Counted from the first letter of the stretch, positions 36,801 through 49,329 are shown. The stretch is DNA of 64,000 nt from Ignelater luminosus (GCA_011009095.1 VTPC01089975.1:197644-261643), one strand, 5' to 3'. The notes: generated from the sequence alone by a model not told the origin. Program-made: numbers and translations.

Positions 36801-38200
36801 ATGTCAGTAATAACAATGCTCAGTAAACTGAAAATCACTTAACTCACACACATCAATGAAGGCAAGATGGTCTATCGAATACAGAAAACAGTAAGTAGGA
36901 AAAGAACGGAAATCACCAAGTCGAGAAACTAACAACTCTGTTATGGTTTTCAATGTTTAATGATTTGTACCAAGCGTAGATAAACTGAGCAGTCATAAAA
37001 ACTAGAGAGATTGTTTAAGAACCAGCGTGTATGGTATAGCTGAATAAAAATGTGGACCCTACAAGAAAATTTTCAGATCAGAAATGAACAAAAAAAAAGA
37101 GTTTACGCTCAAAATGTCCTAATGTCTATAGTATACTATGAGCGTTTGAAACAAACATCTCCAGATTAATGATACGGAAACTTCTTCTAAGTTCTAATCA
37201 ATGCCTAAAACGATTGGACTAAGTTCAAATTACCCATATGAACAATAGCACGTATACGTAAACTAGATAGTCTAGGAATGAACAAACATCCAAAAAGGCA
37301 CAAATTTTGATTTAAATCTTAAATTCATTTTGAAATCTTCTAATGCCGCGTTGCACGTCTTAACTTCTAGATCACCGAATGATCAAAAATATAAAAATGC
37401 TTACTCTCCAATTTCTGAATCATTCAATATATTTTTGTTTTATCAATATTACTGGGTTTTTTTGGTAAGAAAAAGTCTTCTTAATCTTCTAAACATATGA
37501 ATAAAAAAAAATGAAGAACACCACAAGGACTTTGCTATCTGTACAGAAGTCTTGCCGTTCCTGTTTTTACACGAATATTTTAGTTGTGAACAATCGGGTC
37601 ATTCGTCGAAACACTGCTAAACAGCAAAATAGAAATAAAAACTTGTGCATACTAAAAACTAGCTAACACGTGTAATTCGTAATTTCAAATTTAGAAATTT
37701 AAATGGAATTTTAATTCCCGAGAGGAATTTAAAAATGAAACACTAAAATAATGATTTCTTCATCCAATTAGGAAAACCAGGAGCTGTTGTAGCAGCTACA
37801 ATCACCCACGACGCTGCTATATATTCATTGTGTCGTTTGCAAGACTTAAAATGTGGAAATTAATGGGATTTTATCTCATTAACAGGCGTAATGCTTTTAT
37901 TTGTATAAAAAGATTCACTAAATCCACAGATACCTAAAATACACATAGATTGCTCCAGAAAAGTCACAAAACGAAAAATTACAATAAATCATACGAACAA
38001 TTTGCTATTTTCGCTTTTAAAAGTCATCGGTTCACTGTTTTAAAGCAATTTTTGCGGCTTAAAGTTTATTTGTACTGCAGCTTTAATACAAATAGCCGAC
38101 AATCTACGTGTAACTAAACTTCTTGAAACAGTGCACTTGTCTGATCGACATTGTACATGTGAGAGTCGGTCGAACAATGAACTCCTTGAGATTATTTTTA
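33805..38200. other. AT-rich stretch, no gene seen
   Basis: No supported gene. Mixed small motifs: a hairpin-like CCGCTTTATAAACGCGG near 35400, and a Grainyhead-type AACCGGTTT (35801) near GACCGGTCG (35860), in a patch at 35790-35930 that looks like a short conserved regulatory element. Otherwise AT-rich with frequent stops. Confidence 0.45.
36371..36420 (-). other. strong candidate recursive (ratchet) splice site
   Basis: On the minus strand, TCTTTTTGTTACAG|GTGAGT joins a near-ideal 3' splice site to a consensus donor with zero bases between (junction 36389|36388). A further run of T precedes it, and a GCTAAT branch-point match lies about 25-30 bases upstream. Continuing as a normal exon meets stops in all three phases within 33 bases. 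Juxtaposed acceptor and donor is the defining layout of ratchet points that remove long insect introns stepwise. It implies minus-strand transcription across a long intron here. Confidence 0.5.
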
Positions 38201-38499
38201 AATTCGAGTGATATGAGCCTCCCTCGCTCATTATAACTGACATATTCCGCGCAACTCTCAACTTAGCTTCGTGAATTGTGGTTCAAGATGTGCAACTTTT
38301 AATTATAAACAAAAGAATCCACATCTGTCTAGTGTCACTTGTTTATTTTGTTCTGTTCCGGCCCACGCATACTGTGATTCATCTTAATGAATATTCTTCC
38401 ATCTCGTGCATAGAAAAAAATTATATATTCATTTGAAAGATTAAGACGATTAATTAAGATTTAAGAGATTTGAAATGTAATAACGTAATCCTATAGATT

Positions 38500-39126
38500 A
38501 GCTGAAACGGTTTAGAATTGGACGTACAGGTGTATAATTTTCGGGTCCCGTTATCGTAAAACCGTGAATTTAAAATTGATCCGACATCTAACAGCATGTT
38601 GTTCCACTAATACCGGTTGATTGACATGATTTCGGTTATTTATCGCGTTATTCGCGACTCTTATTATGTGTACTTTACTTTTGCAATTAGCTGGAAAAGT
38701 CCACTTATGTATACTGTTTTTGTGTCAAAATAATTGATCATTAAATCCTAATCAAGTTAATAAATGTTCGACAAACTCTTGAGTTTGACGCCACCAGTCG
38801 CGACCACATCGCTGGCGCCCATAATTCTCCTTCCGTTTCCCTAATTCCATTGGTGCTAGTCACTTCCGGTTAACAATGGGGCGTTATTATTATTATTTTT
38901 ACAGAACCCACTTAAAACTCAGACCAGGATAGAAGTGGCCCTTCACCCGCGAGCTGCCCTCTCAAATTGTAATAATGCCCGCCCCAGAAGAGTCAAGAGT
39001 CTTCCTAATCAGAGAAACACAATACAAAGCTCTCGCCGCATTGCGTTTGCGGTCGAGATATTCATCATTACAGGAGAAGCTTTTGTGTTTCATATTCTTC
39101 AATTTTTATTACTGAGAAATAATTAG
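38500..39126. promoter_or_regulatory. GC-richer block with one possible exon
   Basis: The block has raised GC and CpG content, including a CGCCACCAGTCGCGACC / CGCTGGCGCCC segment (38789-38820). An acceptor-like TATTATTTTTACAG ends at 38904 on the plus strand. After it a frame stays open 73 codons (NPLKTQTRIEVALHPRAAL onward) to TAG at 39126, without a recognisable domain. A conserved regulatory element is the simplest reading; an unrecognised terminal exon is possible. Confidence 0.3.
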
Positions 39127-42100
39127 ATTTGCCTGACGATAAAATCGTTATTAATTATAAGCATTACTGTTATTATGATTTCTGTTAATGAGAACTTTAC
39201 AATAAATAACAAAAAAGGTGAAAATAATTACTATATAAACAATAATAATAAAAACAATTCTCAAGAGGAGTTCTTACAAAAGCACATAACTTAATTTGCA
39301 TTTCAGGAAATAAAAAAGTGAACATCTACAAGAATAAAATATTTAGACTTGAGTCGGTTCATGAAAATGTGTCTGTTACTTTATCATTTATTTCAATTTT
39401 CTTTTCATTTAGTACTATATCGCATCAAGTATGCGATTTCGTTTTTGGGTACTCGTTTTCTATTTGAAAGTTTTTCATTCTAATTGAAACCTCTTGTAGT
39501 AAATTAACCTGATATAGGGTTAACATTTGGGATGCTTTTTATTTACCATTTTATCAATTTAACGTCAATACTAGAATACTGTATTATTTAAAAGAACAAA
39601 GAGACCCTTATTTTGGTCAAACTGGACCAAAACTGGCAACTCTGCTTGCTTTGGGCTTTGAAGCAAGGATAAAGTCAATGGAGTGATCGAAGAAAAAATT
39701 TGTTAGTTAGAAGCTCCAACGTTTAGATTCATGTAAAAACGTCAGATTAGTTTCATCAAAGATTAGAATCAATCTTAAAGACATTGAGGGCACACATATT
39801 CAGTGGCTGAACTAAGTAAGTACCGTTATGCCCATCTCCCGCAACGTAATTTGATTTACAATCAACTTCAATACAAAATAAGGTATTGCCTGAGTCTTAG
39901 GAAGATATCCTCCATTCAATCACGTTGCTTATCGCAAGCCAAAACGAATATTTTATTAGAAGATTCTGCCATCAATTCAAACAAGTCCAACAATATCTTC
40001 ACATCCATCAAAATCAACATTCAGCTATTTTGAACAACTGAAGCAAACCCATCTTCGAAGTTTCTAAATCCGCACGATAAGATAGATCCTGTACATGCTC
40101 CTGGGATTATCGTGAGACCACTTGGAGCGCTTCGATGTCCTTTTTTGTTTCTGCGGAGTGGTTTTGCCATTCAGAAAGTCTCAGGCTTTTCTGCTTTCAG
40201 TGTCTTTCGCAGTTTATGGCGCATCTTTGAGCTGAACGTCGTGTTCGTTTTTTAATTTTACGCTTACACACCAGACAAAAGTTGCAGACTTCCAACCAAC
40301 AACTTCAACTACATCGAGACGAAGAGAAGAGTTACAAAGAAATCCTAAAGCTGATACTTTCTTTCGATGAGCAAAAATCAACTATGAAGATTTGATGATA
40401 GTGCTGGCTGTACTCGCCATGATGGTTTCGGCACGAAATTACTTTACAGAAACTTATAGAATCGAGCCATTACATTAATTGATTTTGCAGGTTGAAGCTG
40501 AATGTTTTTAGTTTCCTGGTTGTTTGCACTATGTGCCCCCCTAAATCTTTACGTGCGTTAGTTACGCCAGTGCTCATATTTTTTACTATTTCTAGCAGTT
40601 CTACATTATTCTACAACTTGTAAGGTCGGTGAAGATGGAGAATGCTCTTTATAATTCATCATCACTCGCTAAAAGAAACGATAATCGTCGAGGTATAACG
40701 ATCTATGGTTTATGGAACTAAGATGGCGAATACAGAAATATTCTTAAAGCAACTATATTGCTAAATAGCTGATAAAAAGGCTGCCCACTTCTTATTTCTT
40801 CTATTAAATCTATTTTTGACAAACATTTTAAAATAACTGTAATTAATGCAAATCTCAAGTTTTTTCGGTTTTTCTCAATCTGCTGAACTAGTAAGATCAG
40901 AAAAGATCTTTCTATTGAGACAAAGGTCCAGAATAACTATAACCCACACAAAAATGTCATTTCAGAAACTATTTATCTACAGATCGTCAACTTTAAAGCA
41001 TTCCAGAACTTCCTTATGATATTAAAATTTATTTTATTTCAGTATTTCAGTGTACAACCACTTTAGCTGAATAAATAAAAGTCATTTACACGTTACTGAC
41101 CAAATAACCACTTTGTTTTCCTCTGCTGATTCCAGTACTTATTGTCTTAATACCTTCTAGCAGACATCGAAGCAGGTAAAACCAGTTCTGATTAAAGAAA
41201 CCAACGGAAAATCTAACTTCTTTACTTTACTGGACAACATTGTGTGTTGATACTTATCAGGGTTTGACTAAATGGCAATCGGTTAGCCTCCTGTATTGTC
41301 CTTCATATTTAAAAATTAGACAAAGTGAGTTGGCAAGAACCATTGGAATTAGTCAAAACGGCATTAATAATTTGAATCGAAATTGTCAGTATAATGCAAA
41401 ATCCTTCAACAGTAGTTTGGCGTCTTCGGTCCGTTATTAATGGTCCTAACTTGAAAATCTTGCTTTTGTATTTCTAGTATAGAAATGGATGGTATGGTAG
41501 ATATATAGATCATAAACGATAGCCAGAGATAGTATAGATTTGAGTATCATTTGGTAGCCCAGAAAAACCTGATATGATAACCTGGAATAAGCTACGAACA
41601 TAGATTTTGTTTTGTCTAATCCACACAAGTTTTTGAAAAGCATCTCGCATGTGCTCAATGAAATCATAGTCACCGATTACACATCCGCGACGGCCTCAGG
41701 ATTTGGTGCGCCGTGCAACAACTTTAGATTTCTGTGTCCTTGTACTTTGCAGAAAGCAAAGTAAAGCGTTTTCTAGGATAAAACAGCGCAATTCTATTCA
41801 GTCTTACAAATGAAACTAATGTTATTGAAATCAAAGACAAAATCTGCATATTCGACAAGATAAAATTGATTTTCTAAAAGTACAAATAATCATTCAAAAT
41901 AGTTTCTTAGTCATCTAGTGTCATTAGCGATTTTGATGTAAATAGACGTGAGTACTTCATTAAGAACTGCATTCTGAAACTCAGTGCTGTTTCATAATGG
42001 TTTAAAAAAATGTTTTTGGAAGAGATTGTAAGAGTTTTAGGGAACAATAACAGTAGAGTATTGTTTCAAGTGTAGACTTTTCAAAGTTTTATGTATGAGT

Positions 42101-43068
42101 AATACTTAGAAGAGTAATATCCTTATTAAAGGAAATATTTATCATGAGCCCAAAAACATGAAGATGATGAAATAATTGTTAAAATAAGAAGAAGAATAAC
42201 TTACTAAATAAGACCAACTCATTTGTAAAAGTTAATCCGAAAAGTCTGAGCAGTACGAACAGCTCACAAAGAGGCTCAATCATTTAGAGATATGATCTTT
42301 TGTGTCCAAACCTAGCTTTGCGTTCATACCTGGGTGGACATTATTTCAGTTTTCTTCAAGCGGTTGATTATCTGAGTTAAATAGCTTTTACTACAGTTTT
42401 ATTCAAACAGTCTAAAGCAGCAAATCACACTTTGCTACTCCTCTTTTGACCTTACAGAGTTCACAAAGATTTATATTGAGATGATCAAAATGCATACTCA
42501 ATTGGGACTTAATTGATTGAAAATGTATTCTCTCTCCCTGCTTTTTTCCAAAGGGCCAAAATCAGGATCTATTGAATAATATAGGAAAAAAATATTCTAG
42601 CAGTCATAAAAAAATTGTTCATACATTCTTTGGTGTCACAACGCTTCCAACAACCATTGAACAGATTCCACGCTTCGGTCTTATCGAAGTCTTATAAGTC
42701 TATATAAAACTCCCTCTTCTCTTTTTAAAAAGTTTTGCCTTTGAGTTCGTCTTCTTTTGTGGTCAAAATGAATAAATGACACATGCAAAATGTAGGATTT
42801 TTGCCATTTGGATTAACGTATCTAGCTATCTATAGCATTTGCTTCTCTACTCATGTACTCTTCTATTCAAAAGTAAAGCGTACGCTTTATTTACATATTG
42901 TAAATTAGATTTCTGTTCAAATGGTTCCTATGATAACCCAAGAAGATCTGTGACATTTATACCTATGATAATTTTTTGAAATTCAATGTTACCTCATCAT
43001 CCATGTAGAGCTTTCTGCCAATATTACTACAAGATGTCAAAACAGTATAGAAAATAAAAAGAACTAGA
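39127..43068. other. AT-rich stretch, no gene seen
   Basis: No supported gene. Slightly less AT-rich patches at 39590-40440 and 41240-41700 contain unassigned frames of 66-76 codons, possibly old repeat, but no motif allows a call. Confidence 0.45.
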
Positions 43069-43070
43069 AA

Positions 43071-43945
43071 AAAGGGTGGTTTGAAAAGTTTCCGACCTCA
43101 ACGTGAAGATGGCAGCACTCGTAAATAAAAGCTACTGAATCTCGTTGTTCATCTGTTGACAGTTACTCACCAAAGTTTCAGCCATTTTGGACGCGCAGTT
43201 TTTATGTTTGCTCACGTTAGACCAAAAACGTGTTCGAATGCGCTCTTTTGGCGCAGTTTAGGCGAAATAAATCCGAGTTTTGGCGCCGATTAATTACTGT
43301 AGATGAAACTTGGATACACCATTATACGCCCGAAACAAAAATACAGTCCAAACAGTGGACTGCAAAGGGGGAACCGGCTCCAAAAAAAGCAAAAACTGTT
43401 TTTTCGGCTGGGAAAGTGATGGCGACTGTTTTTTGGGATAGTCATGGAGTTATTTTAATCCATTATCTTCGAAAAGGAAAAACCATTACAGGAGCTTACT
43501 ATGCATCATTACTTGACAAGCTGAAGGGAGAACTTGCGAAAAAACGGCCACATTTGCAGAAAAAGAAAATCCTGTTTCACCAAGACAACGCACCGTCTCA
43601 CACCTCAGCGGTTGCCATGACGAAAATCCACGAATTACGGTTTGAACTGCTTGACCATCCGCCTCACTCACCAGATCTAGCCCCAAGCGACTTCTTTTTG
43701 TTCCCTCATCTAAAAATTGCGCTCGGAGGACAAAGATTTTCGTCAAATGAAGAGGCAATCACCTTCGTGAACAATTATTTTGCAGAGAAAAATGCCGAGT
43801 ACTATTTGGACGGGTTACAGAGATGGGAACATCGCTGGGAGAAGTGTGTAGAGTTACAAGGAGACTATGTTGAAAAATAAAAAAAAAATTTCAGAAAAAA
43901 TGTCTTGTATCTTTGTTAGGTCGGAAACTTTTCAGATCACCCTCG
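43071..43945 (+). mobile_element. internally deleted mariner, mellifera-like, 875 bp
   Basis: The complement of the right end (CGAGGGTGATCTGAAAAGTT, from 43945, next to TA) matches the left-end GGGTGGTTTGAAAAGTTTCC at 43074 with two substitutions, and both continue through GACCT. At the left, the expected TA-CGA is AAAAA, so the outermost left bases are mutated. The element is about 0.4 kb shorter than a typical mariner, because the 5' half of the transposase is missing. Its sequence differs clearly from the mariner at 32.5 kb, so the two are separate lineages and not duplicates. Confidence 0.93.
43214..43880 (+). pseudogene. mariner transposase, catalytic domain only
   Basis: A short TLDQKRVRM segment (43214-43240) is followed by a one-base frame change into a 650-base open catalytic region ending at TAA 43880. 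Landmarks are TVDETWIHHYTPETK, FHQDNAPSHT and HSPDLAPSDFFLF, giving DD34D spacing with all three Asp present; the usual Tyr of YSPDL is His. It ends ELQGDYVEK, as in mellifera-subfamily transposases. The N-terminal DNA-binding helix-turn-helix region is absent, consistent with an internal deletion. The open frame as computed begins at a GTG and does not mark a true start. Not functional. Confidence 0.92.
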
Positions 43946-43947
43946 TA

Positions 43948-46370
43948 TATTGTAGAAACGCTAGATATTCCTAAAAAGCAATATGAAGAAAAGTAAAAAA
44001 TTAACTTTGGATAACCATGTAAAATTCGTCAAAAATGCAATGTTTCTCTTCTTAAAAATGCACCAAGTAAACAATTCTAGGAAGCTGCTCCAAATAAACA
44101 TCCTTAGGTGGACAGAGATTACTTTTAATTAAACTTAATCAGATTTGATTTGGTAACTTTGAGCATTAGTAGAAATTTAACAAAATCCGTCATAGTATGA
44201 TTTGACAATATTTTTATCCTATTCACTTAAAAACAGTACCAATCTCATTTTAATTTTTCTTCATAATTTGTAGTCTTGTTCTGCAAGAGAACCGTTTGTC
44301 ATGCCGTTAATAATTTATTTATAATATCTAGGATAACCAAGAATAATTTATCTAGCTCCTTCATATTGTCTCAGCTCATAAAAAAATATTTTTGCAGTTA
44401 AAAATATAAAGAAAACTAACAAATAAAATTTGTTTTGTTTTTATACAATAACCCAAAAATAGTTTCAATGTAAAAATTTTATGACTTAACGAAAATAATT
44501 AAAATATACTGTTTGAATAATAAATTTAATTTTTACAACTACACATAAAAATCTAAATGAAACTTTTATAATATTTAATTATGATTTTACGACAGTTCTA
44601 TTCAAAAAATATTTAATCATAAAATTAACTATTTAATAATTGTTCACTATCATTGTCTTTTTTCTTATTATTTTTTAATTTTATGAAAATAACAAATTGC
44701 TTTGTTATTTTGCTACAAGGAAAAAAAACTTGATTGATTATCATTAATAAATTTTTTAAACAAGGCTGTGATTATGAGGTTACAAAGGTGGACAGGTGTC
44801 TGCCCTAGAAAAAACGATTTTACCCTCCCATTATCACCTTAAAAAATGAGGCGTGGACAGGTTTCACCAACTTTAAATTATACGCTTTTATTATTAATTT
44901 CTACAATTTTTCCCATAGATTTTATTCTGGCACGGCGTCAAAAATTATGCGTAAAAATTCGTATGCAAAAAAAATAAACTTTAGGAGTTTTCAAATAAAA
45001 TTAATGTAAACAAGTGTAGAAAACGAACTGCACAGTTAGAAATGAATTGAGTCATTTATTTACATTCGCAATCTAAGAATGACCTGTACTTAGTGTTCCA
45101 CATATGTGTGTTCAGAATTCATAATTACAGAACATAAATGTGCGAATGCAATTATCAACGTTACATCACTCTCCGTGTACTAGTAGTGTAGAAGAGGCCC
45201 TTACTTCTTCAGTTTTCCGTTATTATTTTTCATCTCTGTTATGCAAATGCACACTTATAGATAATATTAATTATTCTATGGTAATCTCATAATGAAATAT
45301 GTAAAAACATTCTCTTTTAAATTGCATACGCAATAAATATGTAGAGAAGCATGGATTTATAACAATATAACAGGTTATCACTAATTGCAAGTCGTATGTT
45401 TTTGTTTACTTATATGGAATATCTAAAAATGTTTTACAATAAATGTTGTAGATGTTAGTAATGTACAATGCTATTATACTGATTAATAGTTCAAAGATGA
45501 ATTTTAAGTACGCCATTTATATAAGAAAATGAGCAGTTCTCTTTATATTATTGAGTTATTATACATAAATATACATAGACTGAATAAAATCTTGTTCGAT
45601 CTACTCTATAAAAAATGCGCTAATAAATATTATAATTTACAAAAGCATAAATTAACTTATTAAAATTTTTTTTCCTTTAAGTATGTGGTCGCAGAAATCC
45701 TTGATAGAAGGAAAAGGGTAGTTATAAACAGTTAAAATATTTTAGTAAAGCCAGACCAAAAGTTGACTACTTTGCTTTTTTCTATGCATTGGTACTCAAT
45801 TCCCAAATTTGTGTTAATTTAGAATGCACAAGGTACCGTTCAGTAAGAGTGCAAAATCAATTTTTCAATTTTCCTCACACCATTGTGGCGACACCATGTG
45901 CATTAACATTAAAATAGGTTTTTATTTACAGGCGGCTATTTAACCGTCAGTGAAAAAATCTGCACACAAAAAATATTTTGGTCGATGTCGTCACTATAGT
46001 GGTATAAATATGACTCGTCTTTAAAATCGGCGGATAAAATAAAAAAAAAGTATGTATTTGTCTGTAACAATAACTTAGTTATGTTTACCATGAATTTAAT
46101 ATGCCTATATAAGGATTTTCACACTGTGGGGTTAGGTAATCTTTAAAGCATCAGTTTATGAAATTGATGCACAAAATTCAAATTAACAATTACAAGCAAT
46201 AAACACATAGTTTTATAGCAAAACTGCCTCAGACTTTTATTAAAGTTGAAAATCACAAATATCTAAACTTCAATAGTCTTAGCACTACATAAACAGTGTA
46301 TCAACTGAATGAGAAGAGGAGAAGAGTCCTTTGTTTACTAGATTTATGACGCTTTTACTGCTAGTTTTTG
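43948..46370. other. AT-rich stretch, no gene seen
   Basis: Extremely AT-rich from 44400 to 45700. One patch at 44760-44880 has the decamer GTGGACAGGT twice (44788 and 44853), the first forming an E-box-like ACAGGTGT, and may be a short regulatory element. No coding evidence. Confidence 0.45.
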
Positions 46371-46398
46371 CAATGGATCTTTTACGGTCGACGGAGGG

Positions 46399-46411
46399 TG
46401 TTCGGGCGCCA
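46399..46411 (-). other. tRNA-Lys-type primer-binding-site-like 13-mer
   Basis: The minus strand reads TGGCGCCCGAACA, identical to the first 13 bases of the primer-binding site that pairs with a lysine tRNA 3' end in many retroelements. Further bases (CCCTCC) diverge. An AATAAA lies 63 bases upstream on the same strand, as in an LTR. No second LTR, gag or pol is visible, so chance or a solo-LTR relic are both open. Confidence 0.25.
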
Positions 46412-46454
46412 GATTCTATAGAGCTCACTCTTTGTCAGTACCGGTGGTTTCCCC

Positions 46455-46887
46455 CAAAGGTTTAAGGTTCTAGTTTATTTAAAAAAACTAAGCAAGATTC
46501 AATAATTATATCCTCTACAGCCAAGCAGCACTATTAGCCACGTCCATCAAGCTAGCAATTTCCCAATCATTTAAAAGTTACATTTGGAGAAGTTGATGCT
46601 GTGCGGATCGGTCGGTTGAAGTGCTTATCTAACGGTATCCTTATTGATTTTGTTTTTTATCTGCTACTGGAATCGAGTCAATTCGGAATGTTGTGAACTA
46701 TAAAACTGTTTTCATCGATCATCAGATTGTATATTATAGTCGCCACTGCTGATTGTCATCTCTTCGGATTTAAACGGAAAATAGGATTTGGGAGAAGGGA
46801 TGTCCGACCTGGTCAGGAAATGTCGAGAGATTCCATTTCTCTGTCTCTTTTTACGAGTGGCGCAATCCACTGCTGCTGATGCTGTTC
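46455..46887 (-). other. candidate terminal exon with 3' UTR (minus strand)
   Basis: On the minus strand a good acceptor (TTTCTTTGTGTTTTAG|GAAC, exon start 46887) opens a frame of 58 codons to TGA at 46714-46712. The peptide runs from GTASAAVDCATRKKRQR to the end SGDYNIQSDDR. About 230 bases of UTR-like sequence with AATAAA at 46479-46474 follow. A second phase reads EQHQQQWIAPLVKRDREM and stops sooner. The block is GC-richer than its surroundings. I recognise no family, and the correct phase is unknown without the upstream exon. The same interval could be LTR sequence, given the primer-binding-site-like motif just downstream. Confidence 0.3.
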
Positions 46888-47291
46888 CTAAAACACAAAG
46901 AAACTGCAAGGGTTCTGGGATTTAATTCTGTTGATAGACTGAGAAGTTGTAGATGTTTGGTGTTATCTCGTACACCGAGCACCTAACCTGATTTGGGGAT
47001 TGCTGATTAGGATCTAGACTATTCAGTAGAGAGTGGGGAGCGGGTTATCTAGGAGTTCTTTGAAAAAGTACGGGGTTTGAGCGAGAGAATGGCGGAAGAG
47101 TGTTTAAGTTTCCTCTTGGGCCTCCTTGGTAGAGATCTGATATGCGTTCTTGGGGTATTGAGAGCAACGGTTAAGTTTTGCAGAACTGCCCTCTTCCAGA
47201 ATCTGTCACGCAAGAATTAGTTTGGCATCTGTGAAAGGTATTTCGGTCAGCTTGCCAACCATCCCAGAGGGATGAAAGCAATCCAGTCGAA

Positions 47292-47400
47292 GTAACTTAC
47301 GACACGCGACCCTCTGCTTCGCAGACGGAGAAAGAAAATGAAGGAAAAGGAGTTTCGTTCACTCAGCAAAGTTGAAAATGTGGTTTCATGTTTCTGCTAC
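47292..47400 (-). other. minus-strand splice consensus: pyrimidine tract plus GTAAGT donor
   Basis: Reading the minus strand, a long pyrimidine run (CCTTTTCCTTCATTTTCTTT) leads to TCTGCGAAGCAG, and 13 bases later a donor GTGTC|GTAAGT occurs at 47299|47298. This could be a 13-base microexon or the end of a longer exon open across the pyrimidine run. If the donor is used, the acceptor at 46887 would give an intron of about 410 bases. No product can be named. Confidence 0.25.
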
Positions 47401-49329
47401 TATCTCAATATGTCGTCGTCCTTATGCTCTCTGTTAAACCTAAAAAGGAATTCAATCAGGAGTCTCTGTTATCAGTGGATTGCTCAAAAAGTAAACGTAG
47501 ATCAATACAATCAAGCTGAAAGTCATTTTGATTTTTCCATATCAGTATGTTCTATAAGAATGACTCAATTGTGAGCAGATAAGAAACGTTCTTATTACAA
47601 AAGGTACATAGGGGATTACCTGCTATAGGTCTCGAATTTCAAGACAAGACGAGAATACGGCAACTTTTGTCTCATTCGCGTCTCGCGGCATCAAACAATA
47701 AATGAATAATATAACGAATGAACTTGATATGGTTTTAATTGACATGTGACACACAAAGACTTCAGAAATAATTCTTACAGATTTAAATCTTAATATAATC
47801 TTCGACTAAAATACCCCCTTCAATTGTCTACTTAACTTGTCTATTTAACAATAGATTAAACTTTTTTCTTCAAACTTAAATTTCTTGTTGTATATAAATT
47901 TAAAACGAAATCCTTAGTTATGTGTGAGAAGAAATAAAATTAGTAATTTTCCATTAAAATTACAGGAAGAAAACCTAAAATAGAATTTAAATAAGCTAAG
48001 AACTAATAAAACTATTTCATTATAATAAAAATATATTTAAGGTTTTGAAGTATTCAGATGAGATATTAAGATGAGAAAACTCTATAAAAATTTGAAACTT
48101 CATTTCCTGCTTATCATAAATTCAATCGATAGTTTGCGTCTATATTCTAAAAGATGATTACATTTTTCTATATAAAGAGTAAACTTCTTTACGAACAGAA
48201 ACAAAAACAAATAAAGAAGTTAAAGGTTGGTCTAAGCAATTTTCTCTATAAGCAGCATTATATGCATTAAGGAATGCGAGTCATTTTATGTTAAAACTGG
48301 TAAGGCACGCTCGTGACAGGAACACTGTATAAATTCACGTCTCACTGTATAATTTGTCTCTTATCATGTAATTGTTTGAATAATTCATTGTAATGAGTTA
48401 AAGTTACGGGATTTATACCTTTTAAGTAAATGTTCATATACATAAATATCGGTCTATTACGTCCTCTTACCACTCAGTAGATTGAATTTCTTTTAAGTGA
48501 ATAAACTTCCTCTTACATACCATATACTGTTTACTTAAAACCTACCGTTATTATTCATTCTATTTTCTGTTCCATTTTATAATATATATGAAAGTGTAAA
48601 ACCAAAGTGAAACACACCTAAACCATAAACTATGCTACTGCACTTGCTCATCATATGCAAGAGGGTCCTCATCCATCTGCTTTACGCTGTTTACAAACGC
48701 TGTATGCTCTCTGTAAAGATGGCATGGGGCAGATATATGTGAACTTATTTATAACAGAACACGGCACGAGACCAAACATCCTTTACTTTCAAGTTATATA
48801 CGAAAAATGGGACTTCGGTTACTTCATTGCCACAACAATTTCATCTACGTATTCATTGAATACTCCCAACCTCAAGGCTGTTTGTTTTTAAACACTCATT
48901 TATGCAGGAAATACTTTTTTAATTTTTGACTTAAAGTATTTTTCTAATTTGCTAAATAACAATTTTATTAGTAATAAAATCATTTGTGCCTATAAAATAT
49001 TCTTGACTTAGTCAGCAGTGTACTTTGCTACATTTTTTATAATTTTTCCAGGATCAGACACTTCATTCGAAAATCTTTACAGGTGAGAATTAGTAAGAAA
49101 GAGAATGAAGGACCCTAATTAATGGTATGGTGAATCAATTAATCAAAAAACCAATTTTTTTTCTAGTAGTCGATTCAAGTATGAACAATAAATCGATTTG
49201 ATTTAGAATAAATAAATGCAAATTAAACTTTTCTGGATATTGTTTGTAAAGATTTACACTTAGAAATTCAAACTTTAGTTTTGAGTTTAATTTTTAGTTG
49301 CTGTTGCTTAAATTTGACTAATGTAACAG

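Noticed and set aside
41240-41440. Frame containing SELARTIGISQNGINNLNRN, reminiscent of a helix-turn-helix
   Set aside because: Too short and isolated; no supporting transposase or repressor features nearby, and resemblance may be chance.
43230-43232. Apparent start of the second transposase
   Set aside because: The codon is GTG inside the coding region; it reflects a frame change, not a real initiation site.
43486-43758. 90-codon minus-strand ORF in the second mariner
   Set aside because: Antisense shadow of the catalytic domain.
46399-46411. Complete LTR retrotransposon at the Lys-type primer-binding-site-like sequence
   Set aside because: No paired LTR, gag or pol frame seen; kept only as a small feature and an ambiguous finding.
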